Positions 21,996 through 35,700 of a stretch of DNA of 64,000 bases are shown here, in pieces; the stretch's first letter is position 1; each line of letters starts with the position of its first letter. The notes below the pieces were generated by a model that was not told where the DNA came from, did no database searches, and worked only from the letters and a program-made list of their open reading frames with translations. The stretch comes from Vitrella brassicaformis (taxonomy: Eukaryota; Sar; Vitrellaceae), in assembly GCA_001179505.1 (NCBI GenBank), contig CDMY01000445.1, positions 1 through 64,000 of the forward strand, written 5' to 3'. A program made the translations under genes and the position numbers.

Positions 21996-24679
21996 TCAGT
22001 CCTTGTATCCCGCCCGTGTGCTCTCCTCCATGGCCTTCATCAGCTCTGCATCGTGCACACACAAGACACAGCCAAAGGGTTCAAAGGACAATCCATACGT
22101 GTTGATACACACATCGTGTGCATTGAGTGCTGACCTTCCACGGGCACCGTCTGCATTTGCTGGAAGGTCCCCGTGGCGGGCGAGCGCGCCCCGCTCTCAG
22201 TCGGCGACGGGCCGCTCACACCCACGGGCACCGATATCGTCCGCTGCACCGGCCGGCCCACCCTCTCCACCCTTACTCCCTCTCCCTCCTCCTGCCCCAC
22301 ATCGGCCTGCGTCTCCGCCTCCCGCATGAACACACGGCCAGGCGCTGCCGGACACGACACAGACGAGAAGCGGGGCGGGTAGCGCGCCACCAAGGGGAGC
22401 GAAGAAGACGACGGGAGACCCGCGAGCTCCCCCGCAATGGTGTGCGTCTGCGCGAGGGTGTGCGGCGCACCCGCCATGAGGAACGAGGGCGGCCCCTCGT
22501 CGCCCTGTGGCTGGTGGGTGAGGGGCGTAGTGGCTGCGCGTGACGCGTGTCTACCGTAGAGAGGCACCGGGCTGCTGAAGGTGGGGTGTGGCACGTCGGG
22601 TGGGAAGGGGGGTGGGGGTGCGGGGGGCAGATGCCGCCTCCTCACATGGCGCTCGCTGAGGCTGCTGGCGCTGTTGGATGGCGACGACATCGACACAGAC
22701 GCCTCGCCCCCCATGGCAGTGACGGTCGTTGACCAGGCCGCGTTACTCGGATGAGCAATCGAGAGGAAAGATGCAGACGGCACCGAGCTCGCAGACGAGA
22801 GGGGGGGCGGGGAGGGAGGAAAACCGCCGTAGGCAGCTTCTCCATAGCCGCCGGGTGACTTGGGCGGCAGGATGGAGATGGGAGGGATGGGCGACAAAAC
22901 CTCCCCTGAGTCGGCGAATGCCCTCGGCACGGGACTCTCCTGCGGCATCGGGACGAGTGGGGCGGGGCGGGGCGCCCGCGGCATCGCTGGCTCGGCCTCT
23001 CGGATTGAAAAAGGCCGTCCTGATGGGGGACTCCTGGCCGGCGGTGGCGGCGGGAACAAGGGCGACGGAATATCGGGCTCGTATACCTCCAGGGTGTCGG
23101 CCTGCACGGCTGCATCAGTAGTGTTGCCGACGCCAATCCGCCCCCTGCCCCTCCTGTGTGGCCGCAGGATGCTGATGGCGCCGATCTCCTCGGAACTCCG
23201 TCTCACCTTGGCCACGGGGCCAGGGCCGCCCTTTGCCTTGCCCCGCCCCATCGACGACATGGGGGACGAGAAGCTCACAGAGGGCTCGCCATAGCCCCCG
23301 AGCTCTCCGTATCCCCCCACACTCATGCTCATGCTCATCCCCATTCCACCGCCAGCATACCCCTGCGGAGACGAGGGCGGCGGCGCCAATCCCACCGGCA
23401 CCGATGTTGACAGGATGGGGAACGGAGGCCCCCCCATGGCACGGGGCATCGTTCGAGACCCGAGTGGCGTGTCCTGCAGCAGCATGGGAGTGCCGGTGCC
23501 TCCAGTGCCTCCGCCAGGGGTCGAGCCGAGATCGCCTTCGGGTGGCTGCAGTACGCGGCTGTGGTAAGGCCGCAGCGAGAGCATGGGTGGGGGGCGGACG
23601 ACAGACGATCGGTCAGCGGGCGATGCCGACCTCGGGTATGAGGGGTAGCCGCCAGCCTCATACATGGGCTGCAAAGTCGGCATGGTCGGCGCCGGCTGCT
23701 GCGAGTAGGATGTGCTAGGCGGGTATGAGGAGGGGTAGTGTGCTGGGAAGGCTGGGTAGGAGGGGGGCGAGTCGGGTGGGGCGGGGGCGTCGCCTGGGTG
23801 GGTCTGGGGCGGCGGGGCGGCTGCACGCTCCGCCATGTGATACCTGAAGAGACGACAAAGGAGAACAGAAAGCCACACTTGAATATTCAAGGCGCTGTCA
23901 TTGGCTTGGCTTGGCCCGCCTTGCCTTTCTCCCTACCCTCTCGGTCGTAGCTCTGCGACCCCATGCGCATGGCGACACGACGCGCCAGCGCGACACTCGC
24001 CACGCAACCAGTGCTGAATGACACAGAAGACGCACACAGACAGCCAAGTGTCCATATATCGGCTTACGTGTCGGTCCTGCCCTGCTCTAGCCAGCCCAGC
24101 CCTTTCCAGCCCACCTGGCAGATGGCCGTTTTGAAGTAGTCGTCTGTGGTCCTGAGTTCGGCGACGCCGTGTGCATACTTGCATGCCTTGGGGTCGTGCA
24201 TGTATGGGCACTGGCCCCGCTCCCACTCCTCACACACACGCGTCTTGGTCAGGTCGGGCAGCGGACGCAACTCCTCCACCGTGTGAGCTGACAGACAGAC
24301 AGACCGATGCGATTCATACACACACAGACATACACATGTGTTAAGGCGTGCGTGTGTGTGTGTGTGTGTGTGTGTGTTCGTGTGAGTCGCACCGAAGGGG
24401 CACCGCTGGCCTCGCGGACACGGCTGTCCGTCGCCAGTGAACTGACACATGCGGGTCTTCCACCCTGCAGAAACACACACGACACAGAAACGGATATGAG
24501 CACGATTCGATTACTTCCCGTCTGTCTGTCTCTGTGCGGTGTGCGTCCCTCTCCCTCCCACTGCTTTGCTTACACTGGTCGCGCATCTTCCATTTCCTGC
24601 CGCCGGGTTGTCCATTTGGCATGATCACACAGAAGCGACCTGTCGGCGTCCCCCCGTCAAGCGACGCCCCACTGACCAT
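21996..24679 (-). CDS. CCCH zinc-finger protein with three fingers and a long Pro/Ser-rich tail
   Basis: From the ATG at 24679 the exons give three CCCH fingers: CQFTGDGQPCPRGQRCPFAH (C-X8-C-X5-C-X3-H), CEEWERGQCPYMHDPKACKYAH (C-X7-C-X8-C-X3-H), and CQHWLRGECRAGASCRHAH (C-X7-C-X5-C-X3-H). Each is followed by a (T/G)V(A/E)ELR linker, and the second and third are preceded by KT. Such tandem fingers bind RNA and usually act in mRNA stability or translation. A large exon (about 22140-23845) encodes roughly 560 residues rich in Pro, Ser and Gly, probably disordered. The last exon (21996-22045) ends EELMKAMEESTRAGYKD. The splice at GTGGAAG/GTCAGC joins phase 1 to that exon. The gene is divergent from the acylphosphatase-like gene. 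Confidence 0.85.
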
Positions 24680-25108
24680 CACAACGTCATCCTCGCGACA
24701 ACAGGCAGGCAAACCACTCCACTCGTCAGGGTCTCAAAATGCTGTCCTCGTTTGGTCCAGCGGTAAACGAGAAAGATCAAGTCAAGCAGACTGAGTCAAG
24801 TTCTCCGCCTCAGCGACTCGGTCCCGCGGGATCGCGCTCTCCATCTCTCCGGTTGATCTTTTAAGAGCGGCGAGTCACGACTGCTGCGCAAAGAGAAGCA
24901 GCAGGTACAGGGCACTGCTGTCATGGCTGGGGGAGGGGGAAGGACTCACGAAAGAAATCTGATCTCGCGTCGTCCTCGGCTAAGCTCGCAGATGGGAAAA
25001 CAACCCTACCTGCGGAAAAGAAGAAGAGAGGCGGCCTGGCGCGGCGCCATGAGGCAAGCTAATCCATAAAGGGGAGTGAAAACATAGCCAGCAGAGAGCC
25101 GAGTGAGG
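24680..25108. promoter_or_regulatory. Divergent spacer (CCCH / acylphosphatase-like) with TAAGCTCGCA and CTTTTAAG
   Basis: This 429 bp spacer has TAAGCTCGCAGAT at 24981-24993, a one-base variant of the recurring motif, and the palindrome CTTTTAAG at 24858-24865. TGGTCCAGCGGTAA near 24758 resembles a tRNA D-arm, but no T-arm follows. Confidence 0.4.
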
Positions 25109-26273
25109 ATGGCGGCCCGCACATGGATGACGACGCGCCAGCCGTGGGAACGCAAGATCATGACGCGCACGACCCACCTGATCCTCTTCCGACCCCCCAT
25201 CCCCATCTGGCGGCCCCGCAAAAACCTCCTCTCGCCCCCGCCCATCCAGGTGTCGCGACGGAAGGGCATCCCGCTCCTGGACAAGCACTACGATCCGCTC
25301 AAGAAAAAGAAGGTGGGCGGCTTCCGCAAGTACCGCCCGCCGCCCAAGCCGCGGCCGCCAATACGGCGCGACTACAACCCTGGTGACTGCCATGAGATGC
25401 TCGGCAAGTTCCGATTTGAGGCTCAGGGGACCTTCCCTGGTGAGTTGAGTGGGACTAGGCTATGGGGACTGGGCTGACGCAAACGACACACGGGATGGAT
25501 GTTTTGTGTGTTGTGTTCTTCAGAGAGTGGTCAGCTGTTTATGGATGATTTCCGGCGGCGTGCGAGGGAGCTGTACCTGAGGGGATGGATCAAGGGCAGA
25601 TCCGCATTCGCCATCGGATGTGTAAGTGCGTTGAAATGACGGGTGACGGCAGCACAGCATCCATGGTCTGTGTCTGATATGTTCGTGTGTCTGCAGGTCC
25701 AGGGTGACGTGTACGCGCTTTCGCACCTGTAAGTAGGCCACGCACACATGCATCGAGCCCGCCGATGGACGCTGTCTGTTGATCCATCCATCCATCCATC
25801 CATCCATCCAATCGTCCCTTCCTTGCTGCTGTGTGGTGTGTCGTGTGTCAGCCGTCGCTGGCTGGAGGATCGATACAGTCCCCACGCCAACATCGCGTCA
25901 CTCAAGATACTCGACGAGAGCTTCGGCATTCCCGAACTCGAATACAAGTAGCTAACTGACACACCACACAGACACACAGAACATGACGACCGCCACTCGC
26001 CGCTTACGCGTGTGCGTGTGTGTTCAGGGTGCCGTATGTGTTTGCGGATCGCGATCTGCGAAAGCCCAAGAACGTCGAAAGACACCTCGAGGAGGTCTGT
26101 GACTCACTCGTACTCACACGAGGATGCCGAATGTGTGGATGTATGTGTGTGTGTGTGTGTATGTCAATCAGCGTCGTTCTCGCGTCCGTCTGCGCAAGAT
26201 GGTGGAGGAGAGCCACGAGCGGCAGAACGAGATCGAGAAATTCGTTGAGTCACACTGCGTCAGAACCTGGTGA
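25109..26273 (+). CDS. Acylphosphatase-fold protein, apparently lacking the catalytic residues
   Basis: Six exons join in frame: 25109-25439, 25524-25621, 25697-25728, 25852-25947, 26028-26094 and 26172-26273, about 240 residues. The middle reads GKFRFEAQGTF, FMDDFRRRARELYLRGWIKG, AFAIGCVQGDVYALSHLRRWL. This follows the acylphosphatase pattern of strand, Gly-rich loop, helix, GWV, QG and helix. The catalytic Arg of the loop and the Asn of GWVxN are not where the enzyme has them, so a binding or structural role is likelier than catalysis. The N-terminus (about 100 residues) is very basic and Pro-rich (PLKKKKVGGFRKYRPPPKPR), which would suit a mitochondrial or RNA-binding protein such as a ribosomal subunit; that is speculation. 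The C-terminus is a charged helix. Confidence 0.7.
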
Positions 26274-26616
26274 AGCTGCGTCGTGTGTGCCGCCTCGTCA
26301 CTTCGCTTTGGCTTTCGACTTGCGCTGCGATGTCTCCCGGTGAGCACCATCAGTCCTAGTGCTTTGCTGGCGGGTGTCACGGAGCAGTGGATGAGGCGGA
26401 AGACACCTGCTACTGCCATGCAGGCGCATGTTAGAGCCGCAGTGTGTGTATGTGGAGGAGTGGTTGAGTGATGACGATGACATGGGTGTGGGTGTGCGTA
26501 TGTGCACAGCTGTACAGGTAGGTAAGTGGACCGACCGTTTTGTGTGTATTGTATGCATGGACAACTGACTGCAGGGGTGCAAGGGCATGTGCTGGAAGGA
26601 ATGCCAGCCAGCAGCC

Positions 26617-26693
26617 GGTTGTTTGGGTCTCTGACGTCTCTTCTGTTGTTTGTGACCCAAACACCAGAAGAAATGACAGAGACCCAAACAACC
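26617..26693. repeat. Long inverted repeat / hairpin, 17-bp perfect outer arms
   Basis: GGTTGTTTGGGTCTCTG (26617-26633) is the exact reverse complement of 26677-26693. Inside, TCTTCTG pairs with CAGAAGA, and GTTTG-TGACC-CAAAC forms an inner stem. The whole 77 bp could fold as one interrupted hairpin. No flanking duplication was evident. Confidence 0.9.
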
Positions 26694-27052
26694 AGCCAGA
26701 CATCCATTTCCCTCTATTGATGTTTACGTAAGCAGTCTCACGTCATCTGGTAATCCTTCCACCTTGCTCGATCACAACTCATTCATTCGTCATGGAAAAT
26801 TGTCAGCTGGAACACAAAAATGCCGGAGACGTGCAGGCGCACACAGACACGAACGACACGAGTTCATCAACCACATGCACGTGACAGTTTTAGGCCGTGG
26901 TTGCTGTCGTAACCCCTCCGCAACGTGGGAGACGCCATTCGACCGACAGCCACGCCACGTGACAGCTGGTGAGCGACGGCGGAAACCACACGGACTGACC
27001 TATCGGTAGGTACACTTGCTATATATGCTATCTATCTGAAGCAAATAGCACG

Positions 27053-27074
27053 GCTGCGTGGCATGCCACGCAGC
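27053..27074. repeat. Perfect 22-bp palindrome
   Basis: The half-site GCTGCGTGGCA is followed immediately by its reverse complement with no spacer. It lies 79 bp downstream of the HPPK-DHPS stop codon in that gene's direction, possibly in its 3' UTR. Confidence 0.9.
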
Positions 27075-27146
27075 AGCAGCTCCTTTGAGAGCTGAGCTGC
27101 GGGGAAACAAGGTCGTGTGCATGAATGAACCGGCAGCTAAGACGCG

Positions 27147-29716
<2,570 letters not shown>

Positions 29717-29893
29717 GAATCAAAGACTCATGGTGGCCATCCTTGCAGATGTGAGAACTAGCCAGATCTGCGATATCTGCAGCGACTGCGGCTCAAAAAT
29801 GCGAGCTCAAAGGGTGGCTACACCCACTCTACACACCAGCAGCAGGAGCAGCCCGGACAGCTGCATCATTCATCGCGAATCTGCGTGAGATCC
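29717..29893. promoter_or_regulatory. Divergent spacer (HPPK-DHPS / WDR12) with TGCGAGCTCA
   Basis: The 177 bp spacer carries TGCGAGCTCA at 29800-29809, almost at its centre, preceded by AGATCTGCGATATCTGCAG (29764-29782). This is probably a bidirectional promoter. Confidence 0.45.
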
Positions 29894-32238
29894 ATGGATC
29901 TGTCCGAAGATGCACCATCTGCCGAGGGTGGCGGGGCTGCTGTGGCAGTTGCCATGGCCTCGGAGGTATCCGTGTACTTCACGACCAAGTTGCCGGATGA
30001 GTTCCGCGTGGCGCCTGATCCATTCCTGGTGCCAACCAAACTGGCGAGATACGGACTATCGGAGGTGAGGGATGATGGAGGGAGGGATGCACGATGTCGT
30101 CGATGTCGTCCGTGTTTTGCTGCATGCTGTGCTTCTATCTATCTTAAGGTGATCAATCATCTGCTGGGTCTGGATCCCCCGCGGCCGTTTGACTTTCTCG
30201 TCGATGATGAGTTCCTCAGGACCTCACTCGCCAAGTGAGTCAAGTGAACACACTCTCTCGTCGCTGCTCTCCACGGCCGCCTCTTCCTTTGCCTGTCTGT
30301 GTGGGTTTGATTCAGGTATATGGTTGATCATGGTTTGACCAGTGAGAGGACGCTCACAATCGAGTACACGCATGCACTGGGGAGGCCGTCCACACGCGAC
30401 ATCGACAAGCAGCCCGACTGGATCGCCGACCTCACCACCACACACCTCACAGGCGACACCGCGTTGCTTATCAGCGGCTCCTATGACGGCGTGGCCCGTT
30501 TCCATGTCATGTCATCCTCTGCGGGCGACCCCTCGCCAACCCCGGCCGCCAAGGGCGCCCTCACTGTGTCATCGGAGGCGTGCATCGTGGCGGTGGACAG
30601 CTGGTCGGGCGAGGCGGCCGATGGGTCGCCCATCGAGCTGGCCGCTGCACTCAAGAACGGCGAGGTGCGGTGGCTGTGTGTCGACCCGAATGCCGTTGAG
30701 AGCGTGGAGGAGCATGTGGGCCGAGGGTGAGACCACCAAGACCATGGATATACATCACACACTTGTCTGTCTCTTTCCGACTCTGCGGTGCGATCGATGT
30801 GCATCAATCAGTATGTATGTATGTTTCGGTGTGTTAGGCACATGGAGAGCGTTGAGTGCGTGTCCATCAGCGCCGATGGAGCACACATAGCCACCGGGGG
30901 CTGGGACAACAGTGTCATCGTGTGGGACAACGTAAGTAACCCTGCAGACAGACACGAATCTATCTATCTGGGACAGAATGGGATGGGATGGAATCATGTC
31001 GTTCGTGCCATCCATCGGTCAGACATCTGCGGTGGAGTCCCTACGCGCGAATATCAAGGCCGCATTGGGCAAGAGGTGAGTGAGTGACGCCACACAGGGG
31101 GGATCCACCAAAGAGTCACGTCACGAGGCACGGTGCATGTGCATGTGCATGTGGTGTGTCAGGTCAGCGTCAGAGACGTCGCACAGCCCCAAGTTCACCC
31201 TCAAGGGCCACACACAGACAGTGCAGGACGTATGCTGGCCGCAAGCACCCGGTGCATTCCAGCTTTTCAGGTATCAATCACACGGCAGCACTACTTGTGC
31301 TTGAATCTGATGTTTCATTGTTGTGCTGATGACATCTTTTAGCGCCTCGTTCGACCAGACAGTCCGTGTGTGGGACACCGTGGCGGCAATGCCCGTCTGC
31401 ACATTCCCATGCGCTAAGGTGGGCGAGTAACGTGACTTACATGCCACCCGTATGGTGTCTGTCCGTTCTGTGTGTGCGTGTGTGTTTCAGGCGGCCAACA
31501 GCTTGAGTGTGAGCCCCAGTGGTCAAGAGCTGTGCACGGCGCATGAGGACGGGTGAGCAGCCGAGACACAGACGTGCCAGTGCAGATGCGACATTGGCCG
31601 TTTGTTTTATCAGGCGTGTGAGGGTGTGGGACATCCGGGGAGGCAATAGACCAGCAGGTGAGGGCGGGGGAGGGGGCGGCGAACAGACAGGGTGCCACCA
31701 GCATGGAAGGAGGCACGCCTTTGGCTTGATCTGCAGGTTCGTCCTCATCGAGTGCTTCGTCTGCCGTGAAGGTTGATGCATCGAGTGCTCTCGCACTCAC
31801 ACACACTTACACCGTCCACAGAAGGTACTTACTGATGTAGTGCACACACATACACACATACACGCCATGTGTTGATCGATGCTCAAGTGAGATGGGTGTC
31901 GGCGTGTGTGTGTGTGCAGGATGGTTCCGCAGGCCCGTTGGAATCCTTATGAGCCCCACTGGATCGCCTCGGTGTCGCACGATGGATGCCTCAAAATCCT
32001 CGACACGAGAGCTACCAAACTCCCGCTGCAGACGGTAAGTAAAAAATCGCGGTACACCGTGCCATGCGTGTATTGACGTGCCCTCAATTCTTCATAGGTG
32101 TCTCTTGAGGGATGCAAGCTGCTGACGGTTGTGTGGGTGAGCCGGAGTGTGTGCGCGACGGGTGGGTCGGACGGTGTGCTGAGGCTGCATGAGCTGCAAC
32201 ACGCGGGGGGGGCCGTCAACCAGCAGGACGACGAGTGA
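29894..32238 (+). CDS. WDR12: WDR12/YTM1-type ribosome biogenesis WD40 protein, multi-exon
   Basis: The N-terminal NLE domain is clear: VYFTTKLPDEF, VPTKLARYGLSEVINHLLG, FDFLVDDEFLRTSL and SERTLTIEYTHAL. WD40 repeats follow: LLISGSYDGVARF, HIATGGWDNSVIVWD, SASFDQTVRVWDT, LCTAHEDGRVRVWDIRG, WIASVSHDGCLKILDTR and CATGGSDGVLRLHEL. In yeast and animals Ytm1/WDR12 joins Erb1/BOP1 and Nop7/PES1 in the PeBoW complex; the AAA ATPase Rea1/Midasin pulls on its NLE domain during 60S maturation. Checked exons include 29894-30064, 30149-30234 and one starting at 30316; the stop is TGA at 32236-32238. A Ser-rich linker sits after WDIRGGNRPAG. It acts in the nucleolus by family. Confidence 0.93.
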
Positions 32239-32716
32239 GAGAGCGAGGCGTGCCGTGTGTTGCTCTTGTTCCGAGAGGGATAGAGCGATGGGTCGTGAAC
32301 GTGTCGATAGCTGGCTATACATGGATCTGACCAACTGATCGAGACATTCATCACATTCATGGACGAACGAGCACAGCACGGGGGGCCAAAAATTTATGCT
32401 CTCTCCAGCCGCGTCAGTTGGTTAAAGTCCATCGACACAGTAGCTAGCTAAGGCTCTATGGGCACACACAGAGAGAAAGAGATACATTCTGTTCTATAGA
32501 CACACTGCCGTCGCATCGCGAACGCAGAGAACGCTCTCAAGGACTCACATCACATACACACAGAAGGATGCAACTGCTACCCATATTGTTTAGAGACACA
32601 CAGGCAGACATCACCTCTCTGTAAACCACACACAAGTCTTCTCACCGGCGCTTCATCACTCTACTCAATAAAATCCGTTCGCACCTTCATTGACTGGCTA
32701 ACGCGCCCTTCCAGAG
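32239..32716. other. Tail-to-tail intergenic spacer
   Basis: These 478 bp between the WDR12 and ABCC stop codons are probably both 3' UTRs. Nothing else is recognised. Confidence 0.6.
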
Positions 32717-35700
32717 TCACGATGCAGCCGCTTCATCGAGCAGCTTGCCGAGTGCCTCTTGGCTGCCGAGTGTGCCATCTGAAGGCACCAGCTGCCGCGT
32801 GATCCGGCCCTTGTGCATCACCAAAACACGGTCACAGCCCCTGCATACGCCACAAACGCACAGAGACAACGACGAATGAGCACCTGGATACGTGGATGTG
32901 GGCAGTGGGGCAACGGGTACGAACCTGATGGAAGCCGCATGGTGTGCGACGATCAAGGCGGCGCAGTGGGGCAGCACCTTCCGCAGCGTCACGTGCAGGG
33001 GCGGCGCACCGCTGTCGTCAGCCGCACTGCCGGCGCCTTCATGTTCGGGAGGGGGCGGCTCGTCGATGACCAGTAGCTGCAGGTTGGCCCCCGGTGCCTT
33101 GGCCTGCAGCAGCAGTCTCGCCACCGCCAGCTGCTGCAGCTGACCCACCGACAGGCTGTTCGATGCGCCGTTGGTGTCACCCCCGTCGGTCCCCTCATCC
33201 CTCCTGGCTGTCATGCCGCCAGATGGAGCGACCACAAGGTCCAGCCCGGGGCGTGTCCGGGCGTCCTCCTTGGGCAGTATGGGGATGGTGACGTCATCAC
33301 TGTCGTCGGGACATGCACCCGACGAGTCGCGGAGGGGGGCTGGCGAGTTGGGCAGAGGGGCTGGAGGGGAGTAGAGGGCGGTGAGCGTCGGCCCCAGGCC
33401 GCAGAGATCGAGCGCCTCCCATATCGTCGCATCGTTGAAGTAGTCCTAAGGAGGAAGGAGAGGGGAAAATTGCAGATGTTCAACGATGCGTTCCCACTCA
33501 GTGGATGACTGACCTCTGGGTCGAGAAGCTCTCGCACAGTCCAGTCCTTGAGCACCACGGGAAACTGAACAGTGAGCCAACACAAGCAGCCGCCAGGTCC
33601 GTGCATCTCGCCTACCCCAGGCATCCACCCCTCTCTCTGCTCCACCTACCTGGGGGAGGACGCCGACAACCCTCCGGAACTCGTCATCGGCCATATCCTG
33701 GGCCTCCCTCCCGGCAATCAGTAACCGCCCGTGGCTCAGCTCCACTTGCCGCAAAACAGACAAGAGCAGCGTGCTCTTGCCTGCCCCAGTTCTCCCAACC
33801 ACACCGACATGCTCGCCGGGAGCCAGCGAGAGCGATATGTCACGCAACGCGGGGGGCACTCCGGCACGGTAGCGCACCTCCACTTTGTCGAGGACCAGGG
33901 CAGGTGCGCCGGGTCGGGGCGGCAGAGCTGCCCGTGCCTCCCGCTGCTGCTGCTGTCGTCTTCGTGTCCGGCGCGCTGACGGGGTGGACGATTCCTCGGG
34001 GTCGAGCTTGACGTACTCCTGATGGACGACGGACAGCGACAGCTTGTGTAAGGAATGAGAAGGTGAAGGTGAGGGAGATGTCTCGTTCCTGACCTGAATG
34101 CGTTCGACGGAAACGAAGTTGATCTCCAACATGATGATGAAGAAAAGGAAGCCGCCGATCAAGTCCCGCAGGTCCATGGCATACTGCAGCGAGAGGCCGA
34201 ACAGCGTGGCGTTGCCCCGCAACTCCTCCCCTGACAGCGGTGTGGCTCTCGGACCCCTGACAGCCAGGCCCAACAGCGGACCGAGCGTCGTAATCGTGAA
34301 GAGGGCGAAGCCAAGCAGTTGCAGCCGCAGCTTCATCCACTGAAACGCCCTGAGGAATGTGAGGGGGACAGTGAGTGGCTGGACCAGACTTCTGCATGGA
34401 GTTCGCTTACGAATAAGAGACGAGCCGGCGGCGGCCGTACATGTTGATGTGACGCAAGTTCTCGCCGATAAAGGCACCCTACCAACCAAGACAGCCACAT
34501 CCCTTGCTACGCTTTTCCTCCGCCCCAGCAAGTCTTCTACCCACCTGTTGCTTGAATGCTCGAATGATGGGTGCACCGGCCATGGTCTGGTTAAAGTGCG
34601 AGAAGACCTTAGAGAGGCACTGCATTTTCTTGCGCTCCATCTCCCGTTGCGCCTCCTGGTTCGGCCACGCCACGTACACGAGGAACGGCACGTAGATGAC
34701 CGGCACAAATAAGAAGGCCACGGGGGCCGTATACAGCAGCATGCCGGCCGTGAACAGGAGCCTCGCGCTGGAGCCGAGAACGATCCCGAAATATGCCATG
34801 AGCTGGTCGTCCACCTTCCACATGTCGCCGGCGATGCGGGTAAGGACGCGGCCGAGCGGGTTGGCATCGAACCACCTCAGCGGCACGCGCAGCAGGAGGC
34901 TCTTGACCAGCTTGTTGTGGATGGACGACGACGCCTTCATCGATCCAATCGTCTCCCCCAGACACTCAACCAAACCCCAGCCGATCAGGGCGAGCAGGAA
35001 GATCATGTACGTGCGGAGACAGGCCACTTGCGTGAGGACGTCGGTCTCGCCCTTCTCCGTCCACCGCTTGAAGTATATCTTGCCACCCTCCCGTCCAATC
35101 TCCTTCCCCACAACCGCCAAACCGATGAGCACAGCCAGCAGCACACCGGCATGCTGCACGTACCTGAACAACAAGGCCGAAGAAGGAAATGCAAGTGAAG
35201 TGGCTGCCTTCTTCTCTTCTTTCCAATCGACTGACCATGCGTACGTCGACAGGGACACTGACCCTTGCTTGGTCTTCTCCTCTTCGAAAAGGGCTCCTGT
35301 CCTCTGGTTCTGGCCAGTCTCGCCGACGCCTCGGTACCCGCCCATATCTTGCACCGCCTCCCAGGGCTGCTCCCAGTCATTCACCGCAACGCATTGCAGC
35401 ATAGAATGTCGCTCCTCTATCGAGGATGGCACCGACCGTGGCGTGAGGGGAGTCGACGGCTCACCGCGTCCTTCTGACATGGGTAACCCGCCGCCGATCC
35501 TGGTCAAAGCAGCATGTGATGCCTCCTCTGCCCTTTCCGAGTCTGCTGCTGCTGCTGCTGCTGCCTCGCTGGGAAGAGATGCGACACGTCCGCTGAATAG
35601 TGCCGTCAAAGGGTGACTCGGGTCGGCAAGTGACAGCTGCTGGGCCACCTCGTCCACTTTGCCTTCCCAGGCCACGCGACCCCGGTACATCAGCACCACT

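Larger units (their letters stand above)
26274..27146. other. Tail-to-tail spacer with two strong inverted repeats
   Basis: This 873 bp spacer between the acylphosphatase-like stop and the HPPK-DHPS stop contains a long imperfect hairpin (26617-26693) and a perfect 22-bp palindrome (27053-27074), listed separately. No coding exon is recognised. Confidence 0.5.

Noticed and set aside
22040-22140. Read-through C-terminus of the CCCH protein (EGQHSMHTMCVST)
   Set aside because: A GTCAGC donor and a good acceptor join in phase to a short last exon ending in TGA at 21996. The read-through looks like intron.
24748-24840. tRNA-like D-arm sequence TGGTCCAGCGGTAA
   Set aside because: No anticodon stem or GGTTCGA-type T-arm follows at a suitable distance.
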